NCBI GenBank assembly: GCA_020054205.1
Contig: JAGVLS010000041.1
Location: forward strand, 27,561 to 91,560
Reading direction: 5' to 3'
Origin: Candidatus Obscuribacterales bacterium
Lineage (GTDB): Bacteria > Cyanobacteriota > Vampirovibrionia > Obscuribacterales > Obscuribacteraceae
Length of the DNA stretch: 64,000 nt
In this document: positions 10,397-18,604 of the stretch, in pieces
Layout of the letters: every line of letters begins with the position of its first letter
Numbering within the stretch: position 1 is the first letter of the stretch
Notes under the pieces: model-generated
The model's database searches: none
What the model was told of the DNA's origin: nothing
What the model saw: only the letters and a program-made list of their open reading frames with translations
Program-made: the position numbers and the translations under genes

Positions 10397-11052
10397 CTGA
10401 GTGTCCTTTCTTTCTGTCGTATCAAACAGATATCAAGTAGGGTCGGCTTATATGTGGCTTGGAATGCAGGTCTTAGAGAATCACTTTAGATTGAAAAGTA
10501 AATAGAGAACAGATAAAAGTACCTAAGTGATCTAATTGAAAACAATATTGACTAGTACTTAAGTATTAGATTTCTATTTCATTTTTTGAGAATCAGTACT
10601 GATTGTTGGCTCTTTTTAAATGAGTACTCTTTCAGTTTTTTTACTGATCTCTAGCGGAGCTTTGCCAACTTAGGTTTTGATTTACGATTATTGATCCTGT
10701 GCTAACAGCTAAAATCGCCTTTCTATTTGCGCCATACACTTATTAGCGCGAAGTAAATGAATTTAACTTTTTGATCTTAATCTTGTTTTTACAACAACTA
10801 TTTCAGTAAGGTGTACTTATCCATCTCTGTTTTAAGTATAAGTAAGATCAACTAAACAAGTTTCAAAAACACAACCCGCACCAAATTTTTTCTATTTTCT
10901 GCTTCTTATTAGAAGTCTGTTGTGAACTGACTTTATAGATTTATAGCTAATTTCCTCAACTCAAGTTCTGCGATGCAAAAGCAGAACTATTTTTTTGCGT
11001 TGATTTTTTATTCACACAAAAGGCTCCATACAAGCCGACAAAGGAGTTTGTC
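10397..11052. other. Divergent intergenic region between peptidase units
   Basis: This is a 656-base AT-rich gap with no coding sequence I can support. It must hold the promoters of both the minus-strand aminopeptidase operon and the plus-strand M4 protease gene. The part at 10552-10647 is dense in inverted repeats. AAGGAG lies seven bases before the M4 start codon. I could not assign convincing -35/-10 boxes to either side. Confidence 0.7.
10552..10647. promoter_or_regulatory. Cluster of AGTACT-centred palindromes, possible operators
   Basis: Four inverted repeats lie within 96 bases: CTAGTACTT/AAGTATTAG (10552-10569, one mismatch), the perfect AATCAGTACTGATT (10591-10604), GAGTACTC (10622-10629) and TCAGT-N6-ACTGA (10632-10647). 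The shared TCAGT/ACTGA arms suggest repeated sites for a dimeric regulator between the two peptidase units. Binding is inference. Confidence 0.4.
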
Positions 11053-12144
11053 ATGTCAAAACTAATTCTTCCCAGAAATATTTCTGGTATTTTGCCTCCG
11101 TACATGTTGACGGAACTGGCGCGCAGAAATCCAACCAACCTTACTTACCTTAGAACATTGTCCATGACCCAGACATTATGGACTAAGTCACCCGCTCGTG
11201 ATTTGCGCCGTCCGTTTTGGCGTTTGGTAGGTGCCTCTAGCACTGCCAAGCGAGAAGTCTACGATGCGCAAAATCGTGAAAAGCTTCCAGGCAAAAGAGC
11301 GCGCTTTGAAGACGACCCAGAAACCTCTGACCAGACTGTCAACAATGCTTATGACTATTCTGGTATCGTGCGTGATTTCTTATGGAATGTTCATAATCGC
11401 AACGGTATTAACGCTAACGGCATGGTCTTCAGAGTAACTGTTCATTATGGTGATGGGTTTGGCAATGCTTTCTGGGATGGATCTCAATTTACTGCCGGTG
11501 ATGGTGATGGCAAGGTGTTCTTAACTTTCGTACTGCTAGACGTATTCGGACATGAGGTTATTCATGGTGTAACTGAATTCGAAGCCAATACTCGCTATTA
11601 CGGACAAAGTGGTGCTTTGAATGAAAGTTTCTCAGACGTTGGTGGAGAAAGTATTGAACAATATCATTTGGGTCAAACAGCAGATGCTGCTGACTGGCTA
11701 GTTGGTAAAGGCATATTTACTGCCCAAGTAAACGGCAAGGCGTTGCGCAACATGATTGACCCAGGTAGCGCTTATGATGATCCAGCAATCGGTAAAGATC
11801 CACAGCCTGGTCATATGGATGAATACGTGAGGACTTCATCGGATAACGGTGGGGTTCATATCAATTCTGGTATTCCCAATAAAGCATTTGCTTTGTTTGC
11901 ACAATCAGTTGGTGGTAATGCTTGGGAAGAGCCAGGCAAGATTTGGTATGCAGCCCGCGTGCCAGCAGGCGAAGATCCATCATTTGCTCAATTTGCTCAA
12001 TGCACAATGGATGCATGTACCGTGCTTTATCCAAAGCTTAAGGGAAATTTGAAGGATGCCTGGAGCAAAGTAGGCATCAAGCCATCAGCTACCGCTATCG
12101 ACACGATCACCCCGGGTGCTCAAGATGATGAGGACGTTGCCTAA
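11053..12144 (+). CDS. Protealysin-like M4 (thermolysin family) metalloprotease
   Basis: This 363-residue zinc endopeptidase has the M4 signature: HEVIH (167-171), GALNESFSD with ligand Glu191 exactly 20 residues after the second His, and DNGGVHINSG with catalytic His269. There is no signal peptide. Instead the N-terminus carries a short propeptide with PPYML (15-19), the mark of protealysin-like precursors, which are made without a Sec signal and mature by removing about 50 residues. An AAGGAG site precedes the ATG. In Serratia, protealysin is encoded beside a small proteinaceous inhibitor; here no such gene follows, only the large HELRH protein. Likely intracellular or released by a non-Sec route. 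Confidence 0.93.
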   Translation: MSKLILPRNISGILPPYMLTELARRNPTNLTYLRTLSMTQTLWTKSPARDLRRPFWRLVGASSTAKREVYDAQNREKLPGKRARFEDDPETSDQTVNNAYDYSGIVRDFLWNVHNRNGINANGMVFRVTVHYGDGFGNAFWDGSQFTAGDGDGKVFLTFVLLDVFGHEVIHGVTEFEANTRYYGQSGALNESFSDVGGESIEQYHLGQTADAADWLVGKGIFTAQVNGKALRNMIDPGSAYDDPAIGKDPQPGHMDEYVRTSSDNGGVHINSGIPNKAFALFAQSVGGNAWEEPGKIWYAARVPAGEDPSFAQFAQCTMDACTVLYPKLKGNLKDAWSKVGIKPSATAIDTITPGAQDDEDVA

Positions 12145-12212
12145 GACAATGTCGTTTCAGATATTCAATATCTAATCTAAATCTAAAAATTTTTAGACCC
12201 ACAAAAAAGAAA

Positions 12213-12246
12213 GAAAAAGCCCGGACATAAAAAGCCGGGCTTTTTC
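12213..12246 (+). terminator. Perfect 12-bp hairpin directly before the next start codon
   Basis: Arms GAAAAAGCCCGG (12213-12224) and CCGGGCTTTTTC (12235-12246) enclose a 10-base loop and end in a T5 run, an intrinsic-terminator shape. The ribosome site AGGAG and the ATG of the 724-residue gene follow within 17 bases, so no promoter fits downstream. It therefore acts either as a leaky terminator after the M4 gene or as an attenuator in the leader of the next gene. A 16-base palindrome TCTAAAAATTTTTAGA lies at 12182-12197. Confidence 0.75.
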
Positions 12247-12262
12247 TTCAGGAGAAAACAGA

Positions 12263-14437
12263 ATGAAAAAGTCTACTACTAGTGCAACTGCGATCAAGCT
12301 TGCACCTATGCCAGAACATCTGGGAGAAATGCCGTATCTAGGTCATAAGTATGGACTTGGGCGTGAATCTACTCATCACCGTAGATCGAGTGCCTCACAA
12401 GTAGCGCGCTCTGCTTCTGAGAAATTACCCAATTATCCTCCATTGCCAACAATTGGAGAACTGGTTAGCTTTGGTGTGCGCCCCCATTTGGGATTGCAAT
12501 TGAACGAAGGCGATTTTGGTGAATGCGATCAACATCATCACGAAGGCGGCTGTCGTAATCGCTTAGTCGTGTTGGCTGGACACGGTAAAAACGATTACCC
12601 TTTGCCGAATGTAGATACGGCTGTCCGCAAGACGCTTGAGTATATTGATCACCAGCAAAAACTTGCCGAGCAAATTAGAGCCGCTCGGCGTTTTCTGGCG
12701 CAACGACAAAGTGCAAGGCGTCGTCATGGTTTCAGTCCACAGCATGTTCATGATAAATCAAAGGGATCTTTAAGTGAGCTTGCTATTGTCCAAAGTTTGA
12801 TTCCACAACTTGGTGGAATTGTCACACCAACTACTGGTTCGACACTTTATAGTGCAGCTGGTGGCTTGGAAGCAATTATGCATAAGGGTCGTTATTTTTC
12901 AGTAATTGCTGAACGTCTTGATCCTTTAAGGGGCGCTACGTTTTATGCGTCCAAGCATTATCCTGCCAAGTATCAACCAACTGTACGCAGCTTGAACCGA
13001 CAAATCGGTAATGTAGAAGCATTGTACGCTGAGGCTATTCCTCGTTTGTTGTCCGCGCTGCAAGCTCGTTATCCAGATGAGCCGGAAGAAAAATTGCTTT
13101 ATGTTGCCTTGAATGGACTTGATCGTCAATTAATGGAAATTTTGTACGTGCTCTCCATCTGGACTGATGCCTTTGCACAGAGGCGAGATGGGCGATACGA
13201 ACAACTTGAACTTCTGGTATTCATGGTCGAGCAAGCATTTCACTTGTTCCGCACCGGTAATGTCACAGGTGATTGTGACGCTAAGTGCCAGGAAAGACTT
13301 GGCAAGGCAGCTAAGTATCATATTGGTGATGTTTTTACCGCACGGTTTTCCAATCAAGGTCCTGCCACCATCCCTGGTGCTAAAGGACCGGTAGGTGCAC
13401 ACGCAATTGAAGTACCACATGATGAAGCTACGATTTTGACCATCATGGGTCCATTATACTTCCATGAATTGCGACATGATGTATTTGCTGACATTCCGGG
13501 AATGGCAGATGAAATTACAATGGCTGCAGTAGTAGCCATTCAAAAAGCTTATCAGGAGGGTAAGCTCAAGTTTAAGTCTGAAACAATTAAGATTGGCAAG
13601 CAAACGTTTAGAACAGTTGATCTGGTCACTCAAATTAATGGACAGACTTTGAGTGAGACTGATGCAGACGTGGTAGCCATTTTGACAGAAGGTCCTGCTT
13701 TCATGTATTCAATGTTAGCTTCATTTGCTGCATTCAATGCGAAAGGTCGCGGGGTCTTTGAACCAAAACGTCTTTTGCGTCCTTATTCACATTATGTCAT
13801 TGGTGAAGAGGGCGAACTTATTTTTGAACCACATATGCCTGACTTTGCTCGCGCTTATGTGGTAGCAGCAGCCTTAGATCTAATCGGATGTCCGGCAGAA
13901 GCAGCTGAATGCCGCGCCCTTGCCACGCAAGCAGCTGGTACGCCAACTCCGACTAAGATTAGCTGGCACAATGCTGATAGCGAGAGCAAGTTTAAGTTTG
14001 CCATTGAAGTTCCATTAGATGATCTTTTGGCTGCAGCTCCATTTGTCGTGGACGCCATTGTCAACACGCCACTTGAATCATTGGGTGGCAGAAAGACAAG
14101 CGATCACATCAATTGGAATCCACATCGCCAAGAAAAGGTTGATGCTTTAGCAGAAGTTTTGATGGAAGGTAAGTCTCAGATTCCGGCAGATATGGGTGAT
14201 GTTTATGGCACCACCGTAGCTGCTGCGGCTATCACGGCTTACTGGGGCTTGTGCAAGTCTGGCACAAATCCAATTCTTGCTGCTGAAAAGATTGTTGACC
14301 CAGCTGCACGTTTGATGCTCCTGGAAGTGCGTAAGCGTTTTCCCGATCCTGATCCGACAGTACCAGCAACAGTTGAATCAGTGGCGCCGAGTGCTTCTTC
14401 TGTTGCACCTGTTGCTAGCGAGGGCAGCAAAACTTAA
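12263..14437 (+). CDS. Unrecognised 724-residue protein with HELRH zinc-protease-like motif
   Basis: I do not recognise this family. The protein is soluble, without signal peptide or membrane segments. A His/Cys-rich patch (CDQHHHEGGC, 88-97) lies near the N-terminus, followed by a basic helix (about 125-155). The key feature is LYFHELRHDVFADI: HELRH at 401-405 fits the HExxH zinc-peptidase consensus, and Glu417 or Glu476 (ILTEGP) could be the third ligand. The C-terminus is a Pro/Ala/Ser-rich tail (690-724). It follows the M4 protease across a hairpin, so it may be a partner, substrate or second protease of the same unit. Metallopeptidase activity is inferred from one motif only. Confidence 0.8.
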   Translation: MKKSTTSATAIKLAPMPEHLGEMPYLGHKYGLGRESTHHRRSSASQVARSASEKLPNYPPLPTIGELVSFGVRPHLGLQLNEGDFGECDQHHHEGGCRNRLVVLAGHGKNDYPLPNVDTAVRKTLEYIDHQQKLAEQIRAARRFLAQRQSARRRHGFSPQHVHDKSKGSLSELAIVQSLIPQLGGIVTPTTGSTLYSAAGGLEAIMHKGRYFSVIAERLDPLRGATFYASKHYPAKYQPTVRSLNRQIGNVEALYAEAIPRLLSALQARYPDEPEEKLLYVALNGLDRQLMEILYVLSIWTDAFAQRRDGRYEQLELLVFMVEQAFHLFRTGNVTGDCDAKCQERLGKAAKYHIGDVFTARFSNQGPATIPGAKGPVGAHAIEVPHDEATILTIMGPLYFHELRHDVFADIPGMADEITMAAVVAIQKAYQEGKLKFKSETIKIGKQTFRTVDLVTQINGQTLSETDADVVAILTEGPAFMYSMLASFAAFNAKGRGVFEPKRLLRPYSHYVIGEEGELIFEPHMPDFARAYVVAAALDLIGCPAEAAECRALATQAAGTPTPTKISWHNADSESKFKFAIEVPLDDLLAAAPFVVDAIVNTPLESLGGRKTSDHINWNPHRQEKVDALAEVLMEGKSQIPADMGDVYGTTVAAAAITAYWGLCKSGTNPILAAEKIVDPAARLMLLEVRKRFPDPDPTVPATVESVAPSASSVAPVASEGSKT

Positions 14438-14495
14438 ATCGTAAACGTTGAATAAAGTATCAGTACTTTAGTTTTGATCTCATTGTCAGTGTTAA

Positions 14496-14545
14496 GCGGG
14501 CGGATGAGCAAGGTGTAGAAACCTTAGCTTTTCCGCCCGTTTTCT
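14496..14545 (+). terminator. Intrinsic terminator after the HELRH gene
   Basis: Outer arms GCGGGCGGA (14496-14504) and TCCGCCCGT (14532-14540) pair around an inner AAGGT/ACCTT helix and are followed by TTTTC and further T runs. It ends transcription of the M4/HELRH unit. Confidence 0.8.
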
Positions 14546-14587
14546 CCTTTTTACTTTTTTCCAGCCAAAATACTATATTTTATAGCA

Positions 14588-14611
14588 ATATCAGATCTCG
14601 AGATCCGATAT
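14588..14611. promoter_or_regulatory. 24-bp near-perfect palindrome centred on CTCGAG
   Basis: ATATC-A-GATCTC (14588-14599) is the inverse of GAGATC-C-GATAT (14600-14611) except at one symmetric pair. It is not followed by a T run, so an operator is more likely than a terminator. It lies about 370 bases upstream of the oxygenase start. The role is inferred. Confidence 0.4.
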
Positions 14612-14980
14612 TTTCTGTTGATGCCAGTAACTCACACTTACAAACACCAGCAAAAGCAAGACAGCATGTCAAGGAATGCTAATTGCGCGAGTTTAGTTTA
14701 CAAAAAACTTTTAGTTTAAAGTTAGCTTAGAGTAATGATTTCATCTAGGCAAATAGAGCTAAATCAAGCCAGCTCAAGGGATATAAAAGGAAAACTGATA
14801 ATGATCAGATATGAAGACTACCTCACTTCTGTTGATTACTATATCTTTTTATAGCTAAATTACATTGCTTCTTTCTTTACTTTTCAAAGAGATATATAAA
14901 CCAAGTCCAACCAGTCAATTAGTTCACCTTCCAGACCATGCATTATTACAAATTGCTTTCATGCCGAAAGAGGTAGTTTT

Positions 14981-15883
14981 ATGCTTTCCACCCAAGTACA
15001 AGTGATTGATTTATTTGAGCCAAACAAAAATAAGCTTGCAGCTCAAATAAATGCAGCTTGTACTGATTGTGGTTATTTCCTTTTGGTAAATCACCAGGTT
15101 CCAGTTAGTTTGCAGAAAGCTACTCGCCAAGCAGCAAAACGTTTTTTCAAATTGCCATCTACTGAAAAAGCAAATTATGCTATGAACTTGCAATATCCCT
15201 ATGGCTATTTGGCATTAGGGAAAGAAATTTTGGCAAAAACTTCCAAGAGTGCTGGTGATTCTAAAGAGTCATTTACTATCGGACCTTATGACCCTCGAGC
15301 TGGCAAACCAGAACCAATATTCCCTAAAATCCCTAATGATTTAGAGGAGTATTTTCACCAGTATTATCAAGCTATGGAACGAGTATCGAATAGGCTACTG
15401 CATGGATTTGCTTTAGCATTAGGGCTAAGTCCTAATTGGTTTAAACAAAAAACCAATCGCCATACAAGTGCTTTAAGAGCGCTGAATTATCCAGTAAGCG
15501 CGCAGCCTAAACAATCTAGTCGATGCAGCAAACACACAGATTATGGAACATTCACCATTATCAATTCTGATGTTGCTGGCTTGCAAGTATGTAATAACGA
15601 TGGCAACTGGGTGGATATTCCCCAGATGAAAAATGCTCTGGTAGTTCTTGTTGCTGACTTATTACAAATGTGGACAAATGATAAATGGCGAAGCGCACTG
15701 CATAGAGTTGTTGATGCAAACACAGAAAGATTATCGCTAGCATTTTTCCATAATCCAAACGATGATGCATCAATAGACTGCATTTACAAATGCGTTGATG
15801 CTAAACACCCGGCAAAATATGAACCAATAAAAGCAGGGAAATATTTAGCTGAGCGTCACGCCAAAAGTACAATGTTGCAATAA
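14981..15883 (+). CDS. 2-oxoglutarate/Fe(II) oxygenase, isopenicillin-N-synthase-like
   Basis: This 300-residue non-haem iron oxygenase belongs to the isopenicillin N synthase/flavanone hydroxylase fold. The iron triad is His185-x-Asp187 (CSKHTDYG) and His241 (SALHRVV), and Arg250-x-Ser252 (ERLSL) is the usual 2-oxoglutarate carboxylate site. The N-terminal DIOX_N-like half (1-100, CGYFLLVNHQV) is present, so the length is normal. It should hydroxylate or oxidise a small molecule in the cytoplasm; the substrate cannot be told. AGAGGT precedes the ATG. It stands alone behind a large regulatory gap and before two DG-repeat lipoproteins on the same strand, with which it need not share function. 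Confidence 0.9.
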   Translation: MLSTQVQVIDLFEPNKNKLAAQINAACTDCGYFLLVNHQVPVSLQKATRQAAKRFFKLPSTEKANYAMNLQYPYGYLALGKEILAKTSKSAGDSKESFTIGPYDPRAGKPEPIFPKIPNDLEEYFHQYYQAMERVSNRLLHGFALALGLSPNWFKQKTNRHTSALRALNYPVSAQPKQSSRCSKHTDYGTFTIINSDVAGLQVCNNDGNWVDIPQMKNALVVLVADLLQMWTNDKWRSALHRVVDANTERLSLAFFHNPNDDASIDCIYKCVDAKHPAKYEPIKAGKYLAERHAKSTMLQ

Positions 15884-15940
15884 GCTTGGTACAACAACAC
15901 AATAATTTATTAATATCACAGCCAGATGGAGGCACTGACC

Positions 15941-17254
15941 ATGTGCAAAAAGCTGAGACATGCTTGGGAAAGTTTTGTAATGCTATCAATTGGCGTATTT
16001 ATGTTGGCAATGACAGGTTGTTCTCCAAAAACTGATTTGCCACCACAAAACACGCCTAAACAAGAAACAAACAAAAAAGACGAGCTACAATCAACAGTAG
16101 AAATTTTGTCAGAAAATCCTAGCGCACATAGTCGCAAAATATTCACCAGTTTAAGCGGCAGCGTTGCAGAAATTCATACGCTATATAAAAATGGTGATAC
16201 TGGCATTCAGTATTTAGACCAGTTGACAGAATTGCCTAAAGAATGCAAAGAATTGTTCTCTGATGGCAAATTGAAAAGCCATGTTGTCTACGATAAAGAC
16301 GGAAAAACCGTTCTCAAAGGCGAGCTCTATCGCCCTGATGGATCATTGCGACATACTCGCGAACGCCTTAGCCAGGGGAATTATAAGACAAGTTATTTTT
16401 TGCCAAACGCTAAATATCCGTTTCGCACAGACGAACCTATAGGTGATGGCGTTGTAGAAAGAACAATATTGCGCACCGATGGCAGTCTCTGGGCAAAAGT
16501 AACTATTCGTACCATTAAAAACCCAGCCCTGCCCGAAAATATGCCTCAGCGACAAGCAATTGAGCAGTCCATATATTTCACGGCACAGAGCAAGATAGAA
16601 CGTAAAGTAATTTATGCTCCTCCACTTAATCATTACACTCCTGGTGAGCCAGGTCCAGGACCTGCAATTGCTGAATGGTATAGAGAAGACGGCACAATAG
16701 AATTTGTTCAAACTTGGACAGCAAATGATTTTTATTCTCTGGACTCTGTTCAAGAATATGAAGCTGATGGCAAAACAATTAAACGTTTAATTGAAATAAG
16801 CGAAATTGAAGTTCCGCCCACAGCGCAAGACTTAGCAGATGGTCGCCTATACCCCGTGCGCCTTGTTCAACCGAGAAAAGTAATTGGTTATAAAAATGGC
16901 GTTGAGATATACACAAAAGATCTGGTACGTGATGATGTATACAATGTAAATTTGGAATATAATCCAGACTTGCAAGTACTAAATCCCGAATTTGCTTCGG
17001 TGAATCCCGTAATACGCAACCGGAATTTAATGCCTGAGAGAGTTTTTGAAAATATGCCTGTACTTCTTGAAGATAAGTCTGCAGACAAAGTGTATGAACA
17101 TTTTGATCTAAAGCCATTTCAATTTCCTCGTGATCCAGGACTAGATACGGCAGCCATGGACCTTATGACTGACTTCATGGATAGAAATTATTATGGACAA
17201 CCAATGCCAGTCTATGACCCTTGCCGCACTTGGTATAGCACTGTTGTCTTTTAA
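15941..17254 (+). CDS. DG-repeat (MORN-like) lipoprotein, copy 1
   Basis: Exported protein of about 437 residues. I start it at the ATG at 15941: GGAGG (15928-15932) lies eight bases upstream, whereas the ATG at 15926 is part of that site. The signal sequence ends in LAMTGC with the lipidated Cys at residue 27, followed by a Pro/Gln/Lys linker. The body contains spaced units such as YDKDGKTVLKGELYRPDGSL, WYREDGTIEFV and YEADGKTIKRL, resembling MORN_2/YwqK repeats that form beta hairpins. It is paralogous to the next gene. Such proteins are surface or periplasmic and of unknown role; peptide or cell-wall binding would be speculation. Confidence 0.82.
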   Translation: MCKKLRHAWESFVMLSIGVFMLAMTGCSPKTDLPPQNTPKQETNKKDELQSTVEILSENPSAHSRKIFTSLSGSVAEIHTLYKNGDTGIQYLDQLTELPKECKELFSDGKLKSHVVYDKDGKTVLKGELYRPDGSLRHTRERLSQGNYKTSYFLPNAKYPFRTDEPIGDGVVERTILRTDGSLWAKVTIRTIKNPALPENMPQRQAIEQSIYFTAQSKIERKVIYAPPLNHYTPGEPGPGPAIAEWYREDGTIEFVQTWTANDFYSLDSVQEYEADGKTIKRLIEISEIEVPPTAQDLADGRLYPVRLVQPRKVIGYKNGVEIYTKDLVRDDVYNVNLEYNPDLQVLNPEFASVNPVIRNRNLMPERVFENMPVLLEDKSADKVYEHFDLKPFQFPRDPGLDTAAMDLMTDFMDRNYYGQPMPVYDPCRTWYSTVVF

Positions 17255-17304
17255 AATCACCAATCACAGATATTATGGTTCACAAAGAAGTCACGGAGAC
17301 CACC

Positions 17305-18597
17305 ATGACAAACAAACACGCACTAAAATCGTTATTTTTGTTGATTGCATTTACTTTCTTTTTCTCCGGTTGTACTAAAACTGAGCTGCCGCAAAAGCCA
17401 ATATCGCCACCAACCAATGGCAATAATCCTTTGACAAAACAAAGTAAAGAGATTACCGAAGTAAGACCAGAAAGTTCTGGTGAGTTATGGAGAAAAACAA
17501 CTCACGGCGGTGTAGACGGCAAAACTGTTATTAAAACTCAAACAGCTAGACGCGATGGCACGTTAGAACACAAGTATTATCGTGACAATGGCACATTGAA
17601 ATTAGTGACATTGGAAAATTCATCTGATAATATATTGAAAAGTCGAACTACTTTTGAGGCAGACGGTTCAACCATTGCTGTCTTTGAAGAGTTCCATCCT
17701 AACGGTAATTTGCAAAGCATTGAAAAACTTGGCAAAGACAATAAACGCGAAAAGTTGTCTTATTACGAAGACGGCACAAGCCTCTATCAACGCATAACTT
17801 ACAAAGCAGGCAGCACTTACGAACAAGAATCGCTAGAAAGATTTCGCAAAAACGGTACTTTAGCTCATAGCGAAAAATTCTTATCTGATAAGTCCACCGA
17901 GATTTGTAATTATTATCCAGATGGAAAATTGTATGTGAAGAAAGTAGTTCTATACAACCCATCTGATTCACATTCATGGTCATATCGCTATTATGGCAAC
18001 GGCTATAATCCTTATGGAAAATCTGAAGTTACTGTTTATGCTCCCGATGGTCAAACAGTAATGGTAAAGAGTACCAGTACTTCTTATAGCACTTCAGAAG
18101 CTCTTTATTATTCTAGTGCTGGCAAATTGCAATACAAGAGAGTTTTCTCATATAACGGCGTTGAGACTACTATTTATGACGAGAATGAAAAAGCTGTGGC
18201 TTGTCAAATACAACGCCGTTCTTATGGATATACTTATACTTCCCCATCGACAGCAACACCGGTGGCACAGAGAGGACCTATGCCAGTAGATGGTTATCTG
18301 GAAGAAGTTCAATTACTGGATGAAAATGGTAATTGGACAAAACGCATTCATCTTAACAATGATCAGATAAGAGAAGTTTGGCAGTATGGTGAGGATAATT
18401 TCTCTAGAACTGCAACCAGATATTACCGAAGCGACGGTACATTGGAAAAAGAAGAATTTAACGAGGATGGTAAAACTAGAATTGAAACACACGAAGCTTC
18501 AGAAAATATCAGGGAAGATATAAATCCTGATTATCTTAAACTTGAGCCCTCCTACTTAAAAATTGATAATTATACTTTGCCCGAAATTCCAGATTAA
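17305..18597 (+). CDS. DG-repeat (MORN-like) lipoprotein, copy 2
   Basis: Lipoprotein of about 430 residues, a paralogue of the gene 50 bases upstream. The ATG at 17305 is preferred over the in-frame ATG at 17275 because GGAG (17295-17298) lies six bases before it. The lipobox is FFSGC with Cys23. At least eight DG/NG hairpin units follow, for example RRDGTLEHKYYRDNGTLKL, FEADGSTIAVFEEF, YYPDGKLYVKK and YYRSDGTLEKEEF. The residues around 195-240 are rich in Tyr and Ser. It is probably anchored in the envelope. Its stop lies only 7 bases from the stop of the convergent deacetylase gene, with no obvious terminator between. Confidence 0.82.
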   Translation: MTNKHALKSLFLLIAFTFFFSGCTKTELPQKPISPPTNGNNPLTKQSKEITEVRPESSGELWRKTTHGGVDGKTVIKTQTARRDGTLEHKYYRDNGTLKLVTLENSSDNILKSRTTFEADGSTIAVFEEFHPNGNLQSIEKLGKDNKREKLSYYEDGTSLYQRITYKAGSTYEQESLERFRKNGTLAHSEKFLSDKSTEICNYYPDGKLYVKKVVLYNPSDSHSWSYRYYGNGYNPYGKSEVTVYAPDGQTVMVKSTSTSYSTSEALYYSSAGKLQYKRVFSYNGVETTIYDENEKAVACQIQRRSYGYTYTSPSTATPVAQRGPMPVDGYLEEVQLLDENGNWTKRIHLNNDQIREVWQYGEDNFSRTATRYYRSDGTLEKEEFNEDGKTRIETHEASENIREDINPDYLKLEPSYLKIDNYTLPEIPD

Positions 18598-18604
18598 CGC
18601 AGGG

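Larger units (their letters stand above)
14438..14980. other. Intergenic region with terminator and long palindrome
   Basis: This 543-base gap holds a terminator for the upstream gene, a hairpin AAAGTA-TCAG-TACTTT (14454-14469) that includes the TCAGTACT motif also seen at 10.6 kb, and a 24-base near-perfect palindrome at 14588-14611. The remainder is AT-rich and should contain the promoter of the oxygenase gene; I saw no coding sequence. Confidence 0.6.
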
